A stretch of 64,000 nucleotides of DNA from Warburgia ugandensis (lineage: Eukaryota; Streptophyta; Magnoliopsida; Canellales; Canellaceae), in assembly GCA_035236585.1 (NCBI GenBank), contig CP141130.1, forward strand, positions 75,029,944 through 75,093,943, given 5' to 3'. Under the pieces are notes generated by a model, which searched no databases, was not told the DNA's origin, and saw only the letters and a list, made by a program, of their open reading frames with translations. Numbering within the stretch: position 1 is the first letter of the stretch; each line of letters begins with the position of its first letter. Shown here one piece after another: positions 24,131 to 33,695 of this stretch. Made by a program: the position numbers and the translations under genes.

Positions 24131-25240
24131 TTAGGAACCATGGCCAGGTTCCAATTCTTTTTCAATATAGATTACGGATGTTCCATGTATGAAACGGGCA
24201 AGGAAATCGATTGTTGCCTTCTTGTTGAATTGGATTATATTCAGTATCAGTGTCTTTATTGCATATCTTTATATATATGTTCGTTTCCCTTGATAAAAAA
24301 TTGCATATGTACTTTGCAATAAGTGAGTGATCTCCAAAGATTTATTTGGGTCTTATATGTTGAGAAGTTTTCTTCAAGTGGGAGATGTAGGAGTTGTCAA
24401 CCAATGGACTTCTGAACTGAGTAAATAGGGCATTCTAAACCTTGTTTGGTTCTATTCTGTAGTCACTGATTTGATATATGATATTATGTGGTTAATTGTA
24501 GTAATCTTCTAAAAGACTGTCATGATTACTGGAATATCTTGTAATAGCTGGAATAGTTATATATATAAAATGTTTGACTTGTTATTTGGTCAATTGCTAT
24601 AGTTTCACTTTAGTTACAGCCGATAAAGATTGCCATGAACTTTACTTCTTTTTCATGTATTTCCAACTTCACATGGAATATTGTCTCCATGTTCAGTTTG
24701 GTCTTGATGTGATTGATGGAAAGAAACCTGAGGATATGCTTTTGTTACTAGCTTCATGTAGTATGGGGGATTCGATCAACATGTGGTGTCGACGCCCACT
24801 ATTGCATTACAAGATGGAGGCAGCGACCGTGTCTCCCTTGTATTTAATGCCCCATCCTCATCATTTAATGTAGTAGCATATGTCCTTGGTGGACTTGTAC
24901 TTGTAATTCTCATGCTTGTGATTGTGCCTTTGTTTATGTAGAACTTATTTTCTAACTTTCATGCAATTACTTTTGCTTGTAGTCATCTACCTTCTAATTG
25001 CGATTTCCAACAATGTCTACATTTTGGTAATTTTTCTATCTCATATAACGTATTTGAGTGTGTGTGACCGTATGAATGTTGATTGGTTCGATGCTATGAA
25101 CTTCATATCGGGGTCTTTGTCATGGCTGAGAGAGGAAGTTGAATCCAAGTAAGGTGGTAGTGTCTTTCTAGTTGAATACAAGTTTCTCTTATTTCTTTAA
25201 CCTTATTACTTTGGAGCTAATGGATCATTATTGAATTTAT
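24131..25240. other. Unassigned, with a 99-codon frame of unknown meaning
   Basis: The longest frame (24574-24873) has no recognised domain and no clear gene context. The phrase 'caagtgggagat' followed by TGTAGGAGTTG at about 24376-24396 looks like a polypurine tract and LTR start, but no matching second end was found. Confidence 0.3.
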
Positions 25241-25269
25241 TCAGGTTATTTGATTTCTCCGTGTTTGGG

Positions 25270-25545
25270 ATTTTCTGTAGACATTTTCAATGGCACACCT
25301 TTGAGAGGTCGATTAAGTGATGGAACATCTACAATGAACAAATGGATATATGATGGACTTGAGCAGGTTTTAGCATATATGATGGTGACATCGTGCGTAG
25401 CAGAGATATTGTACTTGGGTTACAAGGGTGATCGGGATGTATCATGGAGTGAAGCTTGCGGTTCTTATGGGAAGTTCGCAGAAGATGAAGATCATTTAGC
25501 TTTTCTTCTCTATCTATCTTGTTTTTGGTTTATCATGAATTTTCA
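25270..25545 (+). pseudogene. Probable CASP-like (CASPL2-type) protein exon, decayed
   Basis: The frame at about 25340-25480 contains a hydrophobic segment followed by [20 protein letters not shown] and GSYGKF. This resembles the third transmembrane segment and following loop of plant CASP-like family 2 proteins, where a 'GD..VSWS.AC..YG.F' pattern is typical. An acceptor-like 'ttctgtag' precedes it. The fourth membrane segment seems frameshifted after 25480 and no first exon was found. CASP-like proteins are four-helix plasma membrane scaffold proteins. The assignment is from memory of the family, not an alignment. Confidence 0.45.
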
Positions 25546-25631
25546 GTTCTGTTCTCAAATGCCTCAAACTTACCAAAATCATTTTGTCGGTAGAGGTCTA
25601 TTGGGGGAGAGGGCCACTTCATCTTTTAACA

Positions 25632-26465
25632 TTTAGCGGGTTCCCTCTTTGCTTGTGCAAGGTGTGATGTGCAATAATATATTGAAGAGAGAGTCTTCAA
25701 GCATTCATCAAGGACGGGAAGTTTTCAGCTCTTCCCAAGATTACTCATGTACTTGCTTCTCCTTATTGGTAAGTTATAGTTAACACTGTGCCAAGGTCTT
25801 AATTCTCTAGGATCATGTTAGTCATCTTGTATATGTTCATTTGAAGTTCTTACCAATCAAATCCTTTTCAGCAAATAGAGTGAAGAAGTTCTTTCGTCAC
25901 TGAAACCTTGTCATTTTTCTAAAACATGAGCTTCAACATTCAATATATCTTTTATAATGTATTTCTCTCTCTGCTATGATCTTCTCTCGCACATCAACGT
26001 TCTAAATACAAACTCTTAACCATCAAATTCAATATCCTAACCCAATTTTCCAATCGCTTGAATATGTTAGGAAAATGTACAATTTACTAACGGTTCTTTT
26101 CAATTTTATTTGTCTAAAAGGTTAAGGTTATCACAGTGGTGTGGTCTATGCAAGAGTGATTATCTATTTGACTAGGCAATTGGGTTCTCTTGAATGCAGG
26201 CCACCTTAACTATTTCCGGAGACGATGATCAGATATTTCCCTTCGAATTGGCTCACGGATTAAAAGGCTGTTTTTAATTCTGTTGGATTCATTGTGGTCC
26301 GTTTCTTCCTTTTCCTTTCCTCCATGATGTGTGCTCATATTAGAAACTTTATAGGCATCTTGCGGAGAATTCAAGACTAGTAATCATCAAGCATGCTGGT
26401 CATGCTGTCAATCTTGAGTAGCCCAAGGAGTTCTGCAAATATTTGGAGTTCCTCATCGACAACTC
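25632..26465 (+). pseudogene. Alpha/beta hydrolase 3' exons, decayed
   Basis: Three pieces in order match the C-terminal third of plant alpha/beta-fold hydrolases. At about 25636-25750, VPSLLVQGVMCNN then, after a frameshift, FIKDGKFSALPKIT. At 26201-26270, after an acceptor 'gaatgcag', ATLTISGDDDQIFPFELAHG carries the Asp region. At 26346-26460, RLVIIKHAGHAVNLE carries the catalytic His (GHAVN), then an in-frame stop and PKEFCKYLEFLID. The donor after 'ggattaaaag' is not GT. No nucleophile-elbow exon was found upstream. Retained intron positions mean it is not a processed copy. Confidence 0.65.
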
Positions 26466-26466
26466 T

Positions 26467-26490
26467 CCCCCCCCCCCCCCCCCAAAAAAA
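26467..26490. repeat. Poly(C)/poly(A) tract
   Basis: A run of 17 C followed by 7 A directly downstream of the hydrolase remnant. Confidence 0.9.
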
Positions 26491-27790
26491 GTGTTATAAA
26501 CAAGAAGGTATATTCATCTCATTCTTTCTGCACTTCTTTGTCAACATTTAAATGTTTTAGATGTTATAGCTTGTGGGTGACAGGATGCACGAAACAAGGA
26601 AGGTTTGATTATGCATTTCAATCAACGGCCCAGGAGGAAATGACATGTACATCAAGTTGTGGCAATTTCGAAGGAATCCTTTTGTTGTAGAATTGAAATA
26701 CGGGGCGGAATTGAAGGTGGCTATTCAATGATCACGCTCGCAGGTGATCCCCCTCTCTTTGCGGGACCAATTTCAATGTGGATCTGTTGTTACTTCAAGA
26801 CTTTCTTCAAAATACGGAATCGGAGGGAGCTAACGGTGTAGCGAGGTTCCTTTGTGAATAAGAATTCTTTGGATTAATACAAGACCATGGGCCGAAGGGA
26901 AGCCCATCGAGAACGTGCAATTTTGAGCCGAGAATTCCATTGTAAAACTTGAAAACTTTTCATGAAAATCATTTGTACGAACGCATTCTTATCAAGCAAT
27001 GAAACAAAACCTTCTTGGGCATTGGAGGTTGCTTAAGAATTAGCAGGCCAAAGAAAGCTTTAGCGGCTCACTCTAAGGATGTCACATGTATGCAAAGGTG
27101 CATATATTGATGATGGGTGTATTCATTCACAACAATGATATCGATGGAGCTTGAGGGAAGATCAACGCTATGTTTGAATGTCCCATGCTCCATTTGACCT
27201 CACAAGTTTAAGCTAATCATCATCATCCACAAGAGGATGTTTTACTAACGTAATCAAATAACTGAGTGCTTAGAAAGTGGTAGGGTTTTTATTGCCATCT
27301 TTGGGAATTAGTTCAACGGGTGACCCATTTCTTCTTTGTAGAAGGTAAAGTGACGAGCGACAAAGGCTCGCCTTGAATGGATGGCCATAACTTCCAGTCA
27401 ATAGAATGTGGGGCATGAAAATGGGTTAATTTCTTAGGAAAGGCAATTTCTAGCCACTTTCCAATCAATTCTTATTTTCATGTTCTAGAGGAGAAACGAA
27501 TTTCTTTGAAAAATGAGGGCTTGATTTCCACTGGAAATAGATTTCCATGTCAAAACAAACAACGAAAATCATGGGAAGCTAGAACGACTTCCATTTCCAT
27601 TTGTTTCCATGCGGTCTGCTAACCAAACAGGCCCTACGCATGTCCCACATGCATGGTCGGTCTAATAACCGAACCCACAACTTAAAACGTAAGTATGCGT
27701 CCATTTGATATTTTTAATGTAATTTCATGATTATACTTAGACAATTTCATGGGATCTCTTATCCCGCAAGTCCCAGGTGAGAGAATCCTC
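26491..27790. other. Unassigned intergenic sequence
   Basis: No convincing gene. The phrase 'aaccaaacaggccct' at about 27621-27635 resembles the end of common plant MITEs (GGGCCTGTTTGGTT inverted), but I could not pair it with a left end. Confidence 0.35.
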
Positions 27791-27792
27791 CC

Positions 27793-28260
27793 ATGCACCT
27801 TGCACTAGAAGGCTTTCATGTGGATTGTTCAAACATTAAACAGATCTCTTTAGCTAATTCCCCCGCTTTCAAAGAGACCGAAATCTGTCAAGTTAACAAA
27901 TGTGAGCAACGACTACTACAATTCATCCACTTGATCACATTGCTAGAAGGGCCCTTACAGCCACAACCCACTTCCAATATTATTAGAGAGGATTCAGACA
28001 GTAAACAAGCTTTTGAGCTCTTCAACCAAATGCCACATATCTCAGATATCACCAAAGATATCACCAGAAATATCACCACAGATATCACAGAACAAATGCC
28101 ACATATCTCAGATATCACACAAGATATCACAGAACAAATGCCACATATCTCAGATATCACACAAGATATCACAGAACATATGACACATATCTTAGATATC
28201 ACAGAAGATATCGCAAGAGATATCACAGAAGATATGCCAACAAAAACGCTGTGCAATTGA
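27793..28260 (+). CDS. Hypothetical ORF with 14-residue DIT-rich repeats
   Basis: An open frame of 155 codons. The N-terminal half is non-repetitive and ends with KQAFELFNQMP, which loosely recalls a pentatricopeptide-repeat phrase. From about residue 79 it turns into repeats of MPHISDITQDITEQ (42 bp), built from smaller 12-bp units around 'gatatcac', and ends MPTKTLCN. There is no signal peptide or membrane segment, and no recognisable domain. The opposite strand is also open here because of the repeat, so openness alone is weak evidence. It could be a fragment of a PPR gene expanded by replication slippage, or non-coding minisatellite. Confidence 0.3.
   Translation: MHLALEGFHVDCSNIKQISLANSPAFKETEICQVNKCEQRLLQFIHLITLLEGPLQPQPTSNIIREDSDSKQAFELFNQMPHISDITKDITRNITTDITEQMPHISDITQDITEQMPHISDITQDITEHMTHILDITEDIARDITEDMPTKTLCN
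28030..28235. repeat. GATATC-rich minisatellite (12-bp and 42-bp periods)
   Basis: The block 'gatatcac' recurs about a dozen times with 12-bp and 15-bp steps, forming a 42-bp higher unit seen nearly twice without change (about 28096-28179). Confidence 0.9.
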
Positions 28261-28299
28261 ATAAACCCCCCTTGGTCATTTTCAAGCAAGTTTAGCAAA

Positions 28300-29450
28300 A
28301 GGTCAAAGGAAGATGACGTTTACGCGGAGAAAGAAGCCGTCTACTTTGAAGTGGCTTTGAGATCACCGACAAGCCGAGGAAACATCGAAAACTGAGACGG
28401 CATGCGGCAGGTTGCTTTCCCGTCCGAGAGGGTGACGTTCCACAGGTTTCTTTTGGGCCCACATGAGCTCCGTTGGCATGATTCTGCAGACAGGCTGGCC
28501 ACAAGTCCATCCACTGCCCTTGATTTTTTGTCTTGATCAGATGATCCTAGACCAGCGATGCCTTGTGTGGGTTCCGATAGCAAAGTGAAATCACTGAATT
28601 ATTATTTTTTCCTTTCTTTTTTTTTTTTCCTTTTTTGTGGGAAAATGTCTTGCAGATGAGATCTCTTGGTGGCTTAAGAATTAAAATCGAGTGTCAATGC
28701 TGACTTTTGCATAAGTTTAATGGTATGGATTAACACGTAGATTTTCCTGTGCGGGTCCCGTAAGTCGGAATCTATACTAAAGGTTAACCTTTTGGGCACC
28801 GGGAATTGACATACAAACCATCATCAAGCATCCATCATGATTCCGGCCCCATCCCAAAGCAACGGTTCACATTTTCCTCGTGGGAATCAACTGCTAGGAT
28901 CCTTCAATGGATCAAGCTAAATCAACAGAAATTGGAAAGATTTATGGCCAGAAGCTCGATTAGAGGACCCCTTTCTGTCAATTAAAATGGTGACGGGCCA
29001 CTTTTTAGCTTTTTCCATGTTCATGTGAAAAATGTTAATGAGAAGCCATTGATAAGACTCTGGTTCGCTAAGTAGCTATTAAAAGCCCTTCTTTTTAGCT
29101 TTTACTATGGTCTGTTACTGGACTTTCCTGACCCTCCATTTTTGTGCCCAAAGTAGTAGTGGGGTAGGTTATTCAATATCGAAAGTTCTTTAGCTGTGGC
29201 TTATCTACAAAAGATGAACGGATTGAAGATTAACAAACAGACGGGCCCCCACATTTTCTTTGATCCCATGTTGCGCAGATGCATCAAGTAGTCAACGTTT
29301 GATGTGATTGTTCCCTAGGTGGGGACCATGACTGGATCCCCACTACTTGGTTCTTTAGGAGCCCGAGGAGTGCTAGGCCGAAGGCCCCGCGAAGGCAGTA
29401 TATGGATGATCGAACCTATTCATCTCATTATTCTAGTACTGGACATAATG
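28300..29450. other. Unassigned intergenic sequence
   Basis: Moderately GC-rich at 28310-28570, with antisense frames of 72-80 codons that match nothing I recognise. A T-rich tract lies at 28607-28637. No gene supported. Confidence 0.4.
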
Positions 29451-29536
29451 ATTAGATAATTTAAATGTGCGAGGAAATGATTAATTGGAGTTCAATTTGA
29501 TGACGTCCATCCCCATTATCACACAAAAAATAAGAA

Positions 29537-29815
29537 ATGTCAGTTAAATGTAATCCTAACCTGATTAGGAGTCTTAATTAGAGAAATAAAAAGAAAGTAG
29601 AATTAGAGACCTACTAGAAAACTTCTACACCGCCTCTTGCCTATATAAATAGGACTAGAGGCAGAGCCAAAAGGCATTGAGCAAACGGGTTATACACCTC
29701 TCTCACATAGTGAAAATACTCCCCCTCCTCTTTTAGACGTAGGTTATACATAGCGGAACCACGTAAATCTCTATGTTCTGGTGTGTGTGTGTGTGACTTT
29801 GATTCTAACTGCTGC
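29537..29815 (+). mobile_element. Copia-type solo LTR (probable)
   Basis: The segment has the layout of a short plant copia LTR: TGTCAGTTAAATG start, TATA-like 'cctatataaatagg' at 29639-29652, 'agaggcag' leader, then 'gcggaaccacgtaaatctc' and a GT repeat (29782-29794) before a possible CA end near 29814. No clear target duplication, so the ends are approximate. Confidence 0.45.
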
Positions 29816-30100
29816 ACTTAACAAAATTTAGATATCTATTTATATAAAGTTTCTAATCATGCGTTTCTTGAGATAAGTAGTGCAGTTATTTTAGAAGCAA
29901 GAATTATCCCAATCCACTTAATGTTTGGATGATTAGATATTCAAGACTAGAGTAATGAGATGAATGTGTACAATTATACCAATGTGGGCTCTACCTATGC
30001 AAAAATGTAAAGGGCTTTTAGGGAAGTGCTCTGTAGGATCTTTGGCCTAGCATGTCCTTTTCTCTTTATCTGAGTTGTTCATCTGATTTCGCGTCTTTAG

Positions 30101-32066
30101 GGATGGCAATGAGGTGAGTTAAACCCGTGACCTACTCTGCCCCGCACTTGCTTAAGGCGGGTTGGGGCAGAAAATCAGCGACCCACACCCACGAAGGGGT
30201 TGAAGTTTGTGACCCGAGATAGATTTGGGTTGCCAAATTCCATAGGTCGAACTGCACTGCTTACATATAACAGTATACTAGATGTGCCTATGGTTCATTA
30301 TTATGCCTTTTTTAAAATAAAAGATATCTTTATGCAATCAAATAAAAACTTACTTGAGTACACACACCCACCCATAATAGGGAAAGGCTAGAAGGCCTTC
30401 GCGCTTAACACTTAATTTTTTTATTTTTTATTTTGTTTAGTACTGAGTAAGGAATGCTCTCAATACTTATATGGTAGAAGGATATATTATTTTGCACCAA
30501 GTTCCTTGTTATTAAATCTCTTTAATTTAGGAGTTCATTCTCTTAAGCATAGCAACAACCAAAAAATTTCTTACACAGTTTAAAGGAAAGGAGAGAAACA
30601 AAAGAAATATCTCAACATTCTTGCAGAGATGGTGATATTGACTCACCTCGTAGAGCCCATAATAGTTGACAAGGGCAGGGAAAGTCAAGGTGGGTTTTTC
30701 ACAATCTTCCCCACCCCACAGTAGATAGCAAATCTAGTGACCTGGTACCAAACCTCGCATCTAAAGATAATCTCTAAGGCAATAAGGCCTTCTTTATTAC
30801 GCCTTTGTGGTTGAAAAATCAATGCGTAAAATAGAAAGTTGTCTCTCTCAAAACATGAGGGGCCCAATAAAGGAGTTAGAGATCACCTTATAATTCCTCC
30901 TTCTCTGCTCTCTCTATTTCCCTATCTAATATTTTTCTCACCATAAAAGCTCATTGCACAAACTATATGGTTATTTGTTAAAATTACTTTGTCATGCATT
31001 TTCCTTAATTGGTTCAATTGGTGGGCCTGATATCCTATCTTTTTTATCTCTCTCTCTCTCTCTCTCTCTCTCTGATCTCTTTATACAACATACCAATAAG
31101 TAATCTACATCACCAAATTTATGTGTCAATTGAAACAAATTTTTTACAAGTCCTAACCAAATCTAATGTCTTAATACTTAATACCAAGAAGAAACCTCTC
31201 TAAATAGTGTGTTCATACTACTCTTTTATAGATTACTTCCTAAATATTTTAATTACAATATCAAAATATATTAATGACATGTGAGTGTTATTTTCAAACG
31301 CTCAAAGGACATCTTATTTTCATATACTATTTTTTCATGATTTTAGGCATAATATTTGGAAGATCTAATCCATTTATATCGCATGGTGCCCCAAATATTC
31401 AAGAAGAAAAAAAATCATATATTGATTTCGTCACATTGTCTTGGAACTTCTACTGGCAGATTGTGAAAAACCCACCTTGATCTGCGCCACCGAACTCCAT
31501 TAATTGTTAGGGCAGGCGGGGTCAATATCATCATCTATGCAGGAGAATTTAGATGTTTCTTTTATTTATTTATTTTTGTTTCCTTTTCTTTGAAATGTAC
31601 AACAGAAATTTTTGTTGTGCCAAGTTCGTTCCTTCTTATTACAGAGTAAAAAATATGTAAATGTTACAAATAAATGCTTTCTAGCCCCACCTCTAAATTA
31701 GGTCAAGTGCACGAGGCTGCTTATGGGTGTATGTGTGTGCGTGCGAACAAATAAGTCCATATATAATTATTTTTTTAAATGCCCTCATTTTATAAGTAAG
31801 CATAATAATGAAGCATGCACATATCATTTTAAAATAATAATAGTAATAATAAATATGAGCACTTTTGGTATATGATTATATGCAAAAAGTATGGGTTAAC
31901 TAACGGAATTTGTTCAATAGCCTACCTGGACCCAAGCCCATTTGGGGTCACAAACTTTTGCCATATTATGTGTGCAGGTTACTAATTTTCAACCCTAACC
32001 CACCCCAAGCAAGCACAGGGCAGGGTGGGTCATAGGTTTAACCCACGCTATAGCCATCCTTGCCAG
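30101..32066. mobile_element. DNA transposon with very long inverted arms (hAT-like ends)
   Basis: The left end reads TAGGGATGGCAATGAGG and the right end, reverse-complemented, AAGGATGGCTATAGCG, both running into a GGGTTTAAC.C motif. Inverted similarity continues inward in patches to about 30720 on the left and 31440 on the right: the 'agattgtgaaaaacccacc' block, the 'tatgggtg..tgtgtg' block, and the 'tttgtttc..cctttcttt' block. The arms are therefore about 600 bp each around a ~700-bp centre. The ends resemble non-autonomous plant hAT elements. No transposase frame is present and I could not find a clean 8-bp target duplication. Confidence 0.6.
31046..31074. repeat. CT microsatellite
   Basis: A run of about 14 CT units inside the centre of the long-armed transposon. 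Confidence 0.9.
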
Positions 32067-32720
32067 ATCTTAACCAAAAGTGCTAGTTAGAATCTTTGTT
32101 TCTTCTTTTATTATTGCTATTATTATTAATGGCGGGATCTTTCAGTGTACATTTTTTGACTTATTGGGTATGCATGTCTTAATCCAACCAACCATTGTAC
32201 GATTGTAATGAAATCTTTATCAGATTAATTGACTAAGATATCCCAGTTGTTGTTATTTCATGATTTCAACATACAAAATGGGGTGTCAGTGTCTTTAACC
32301 GTTATATTCATCCAACATCTATCCATATATATACATAAAAAATTAAATGAAGCAGAGAGAAATAAAGGAATAAGATTGAGGTGGCAACTCCTAATTTGGG
32401 TAAGGTCTTAATGATGATATTGACATATACATCAAGATTGTAAGTAGTTATTGCTTCTAGCACGAGCGCAAACTAATGAAAGGAGACATTAAATTGAAGA
32501 ATGTCAAGAAAGGCTCAACCCTGTCGACCAAATCCGTCAATATTCTCAACACTTTGGTGCCAATTTTTGCACAAAGGGTCCCAACCTTGGTTCATCATAG
32601 CCGTTAGATTTAGACAGTTGTTTATGCAAAGTCTCTAGGTGCAATTGGATCACCTTCTTTTCAGAGAGAGCTAATGCTTGTTGGGTATTTTGGTTTGACA
32701 TTGCTTCACACCCAAAAAGC
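32067..32720. other. Unassigned intergenic sequence
   Basis: No gene recognised. On the minus strand, sequence beyond the plastid fragment contains short open stretches that do not match psaA. Confidence 0.4.
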
Positions 32721-32721
32721 C

Positions 32722-32842
32722 CTTAGCTATTGTTCTTAAAAAAATGCCTGAGTCTGGCCCATTCCTTGAAAGAAGTTTTTATAGGATCCTTATCCACCAC
32801 AATTTTCACTTCTGGTTTCGGCAAACGAATAATTATTGAATC
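32722..32842 (-). pseudogene. psaA: Nuclear insert of plastid psaA 5' end (NUPT)
   Basis: Minus-strand translation gives [20 protein letters not shown] then [13 protein letters not shown], matching the N-terminus of photosystem I P700 apoprotein A1 with several substitutions. The nucleotide match is also close, up to 'aacaatagctaaggg'. Beyond that, similarity stops and a stop codon follows. The plastid gene encodes a core photosystem I subunit of about 750 residues, so only about 5 percent is here. The fragment lies inside a 76-codon open frame (32723-32953) whose upstream part I do not recognise. It is non-functional as psaA. Confidence 0.8.
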
Positions 32843-32959
32843 CTCTTCTTTACTTTTCATAAGATCAAAGATATAATCTTCACATGCGAGAGTCAAACAA
32901 TCCTTTCCTTCTCTCAACCAGTTGACATGCAAAGTCGAAGATTTCCACAACATGAACCG

Positions 32960-33695
32960 GTCAGATTAACCAAGAGTGGGCCCTTCATGCAAAGGGGGCC
33001 CCACACAATACCATACCATCGTTGGGCCCTTTTATGGTAGCGTCCCCCTTAGTCAACGGCCGACTCCACAAACGAGTAAAAGTAGGAAAATTTGGTGGAT
33101 GGTAAAACTGGGATAACTCGACAAAAATACGTCGTCAACTAGAAAGAAAGACTTGGGAAAAAAATCCAATGGAGCGTTGACTTGAAATTTCAGCACGGGA
33201 AATTCGAAGAAGAGACGGATAAAATAGCGAAAAGGGAAACAGAGGCCGAGAGTTGGAAAATGAAATTACCAGGCAGGAATTGTTTGTTTTTTTTTTGGAC
33301 GGTTTGCCGTTGGAAATGGGCCGTCCAACATCCCTTGCTCTTCTCGCCTTTTATTTTCGTTCTTTTACCTTGGACCTCTTTCTTCCTCGCTCAAAGCTTC
33401 TCTAAATTCTGCGGAAGCTTTGATTTCGTTTGCTTCTGCAAGGGTACCTCCATTCTTTCCAATCCACCTTCTCCATATCCAACCCTACAAAACCCATGTC
33501 TTCGTTTTGTGTATAAGAAGACACAGGAAGGGAAGAAAATAAAAGGACAAAAGGAAGAAGAAGAGACGTAGGGAGGAGAAGGTATAGATCCTCTTTAGTG
33601 TATTGGAAAAAAGAATTGGGTTTCTTTTCTTTTGCTTCTCTTCTTCATTCAGGACATCCACTGCAGCAGCAGTAGAACAACGAGGAGGGGTTTCT
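32960..33695 (+). promoter_or_regulatory. Upstream region and 5' UTR of the aspartic protease gene
   Basis: About 700 bp upstream of the proposed start codon. It contains TTGAC/GTCAAC W-box-like cores (near 33053 and 33176) and pyrimidine-rich sequence at 33275-33420. I do not see a convincing TATA box at a defined place. An in-frame upstream ATG at 33603 is discussed in the findings. Confidence 0.35.

Noticed and set aside
27480-27640. Possible MITE ending 'aaccaaacaggccct'
   Set aside because: Only one end resembles a known terminus. No inverted partner or target duplication was found.
28030-28235. CRISPR-like or regularly spaced repeat array
   Set aside because: Repeats are directly adjacent with no unique spacers, and the window is plant nuclear DNA.
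27888-28298. 136-codon minus-strand ORF opposite the DIT-repeat ORF
   Set aside because: It is the mirror of the GATATC repeat (Ile/Ser/Val-rich), with no start context or domain.
33182-33571. 129-codon ORF upstream of the protease gene
   Set aside because: It lies in the promoter/5' UTR region, in a different frame from the gene, with no domain. It is likely a chance frame.
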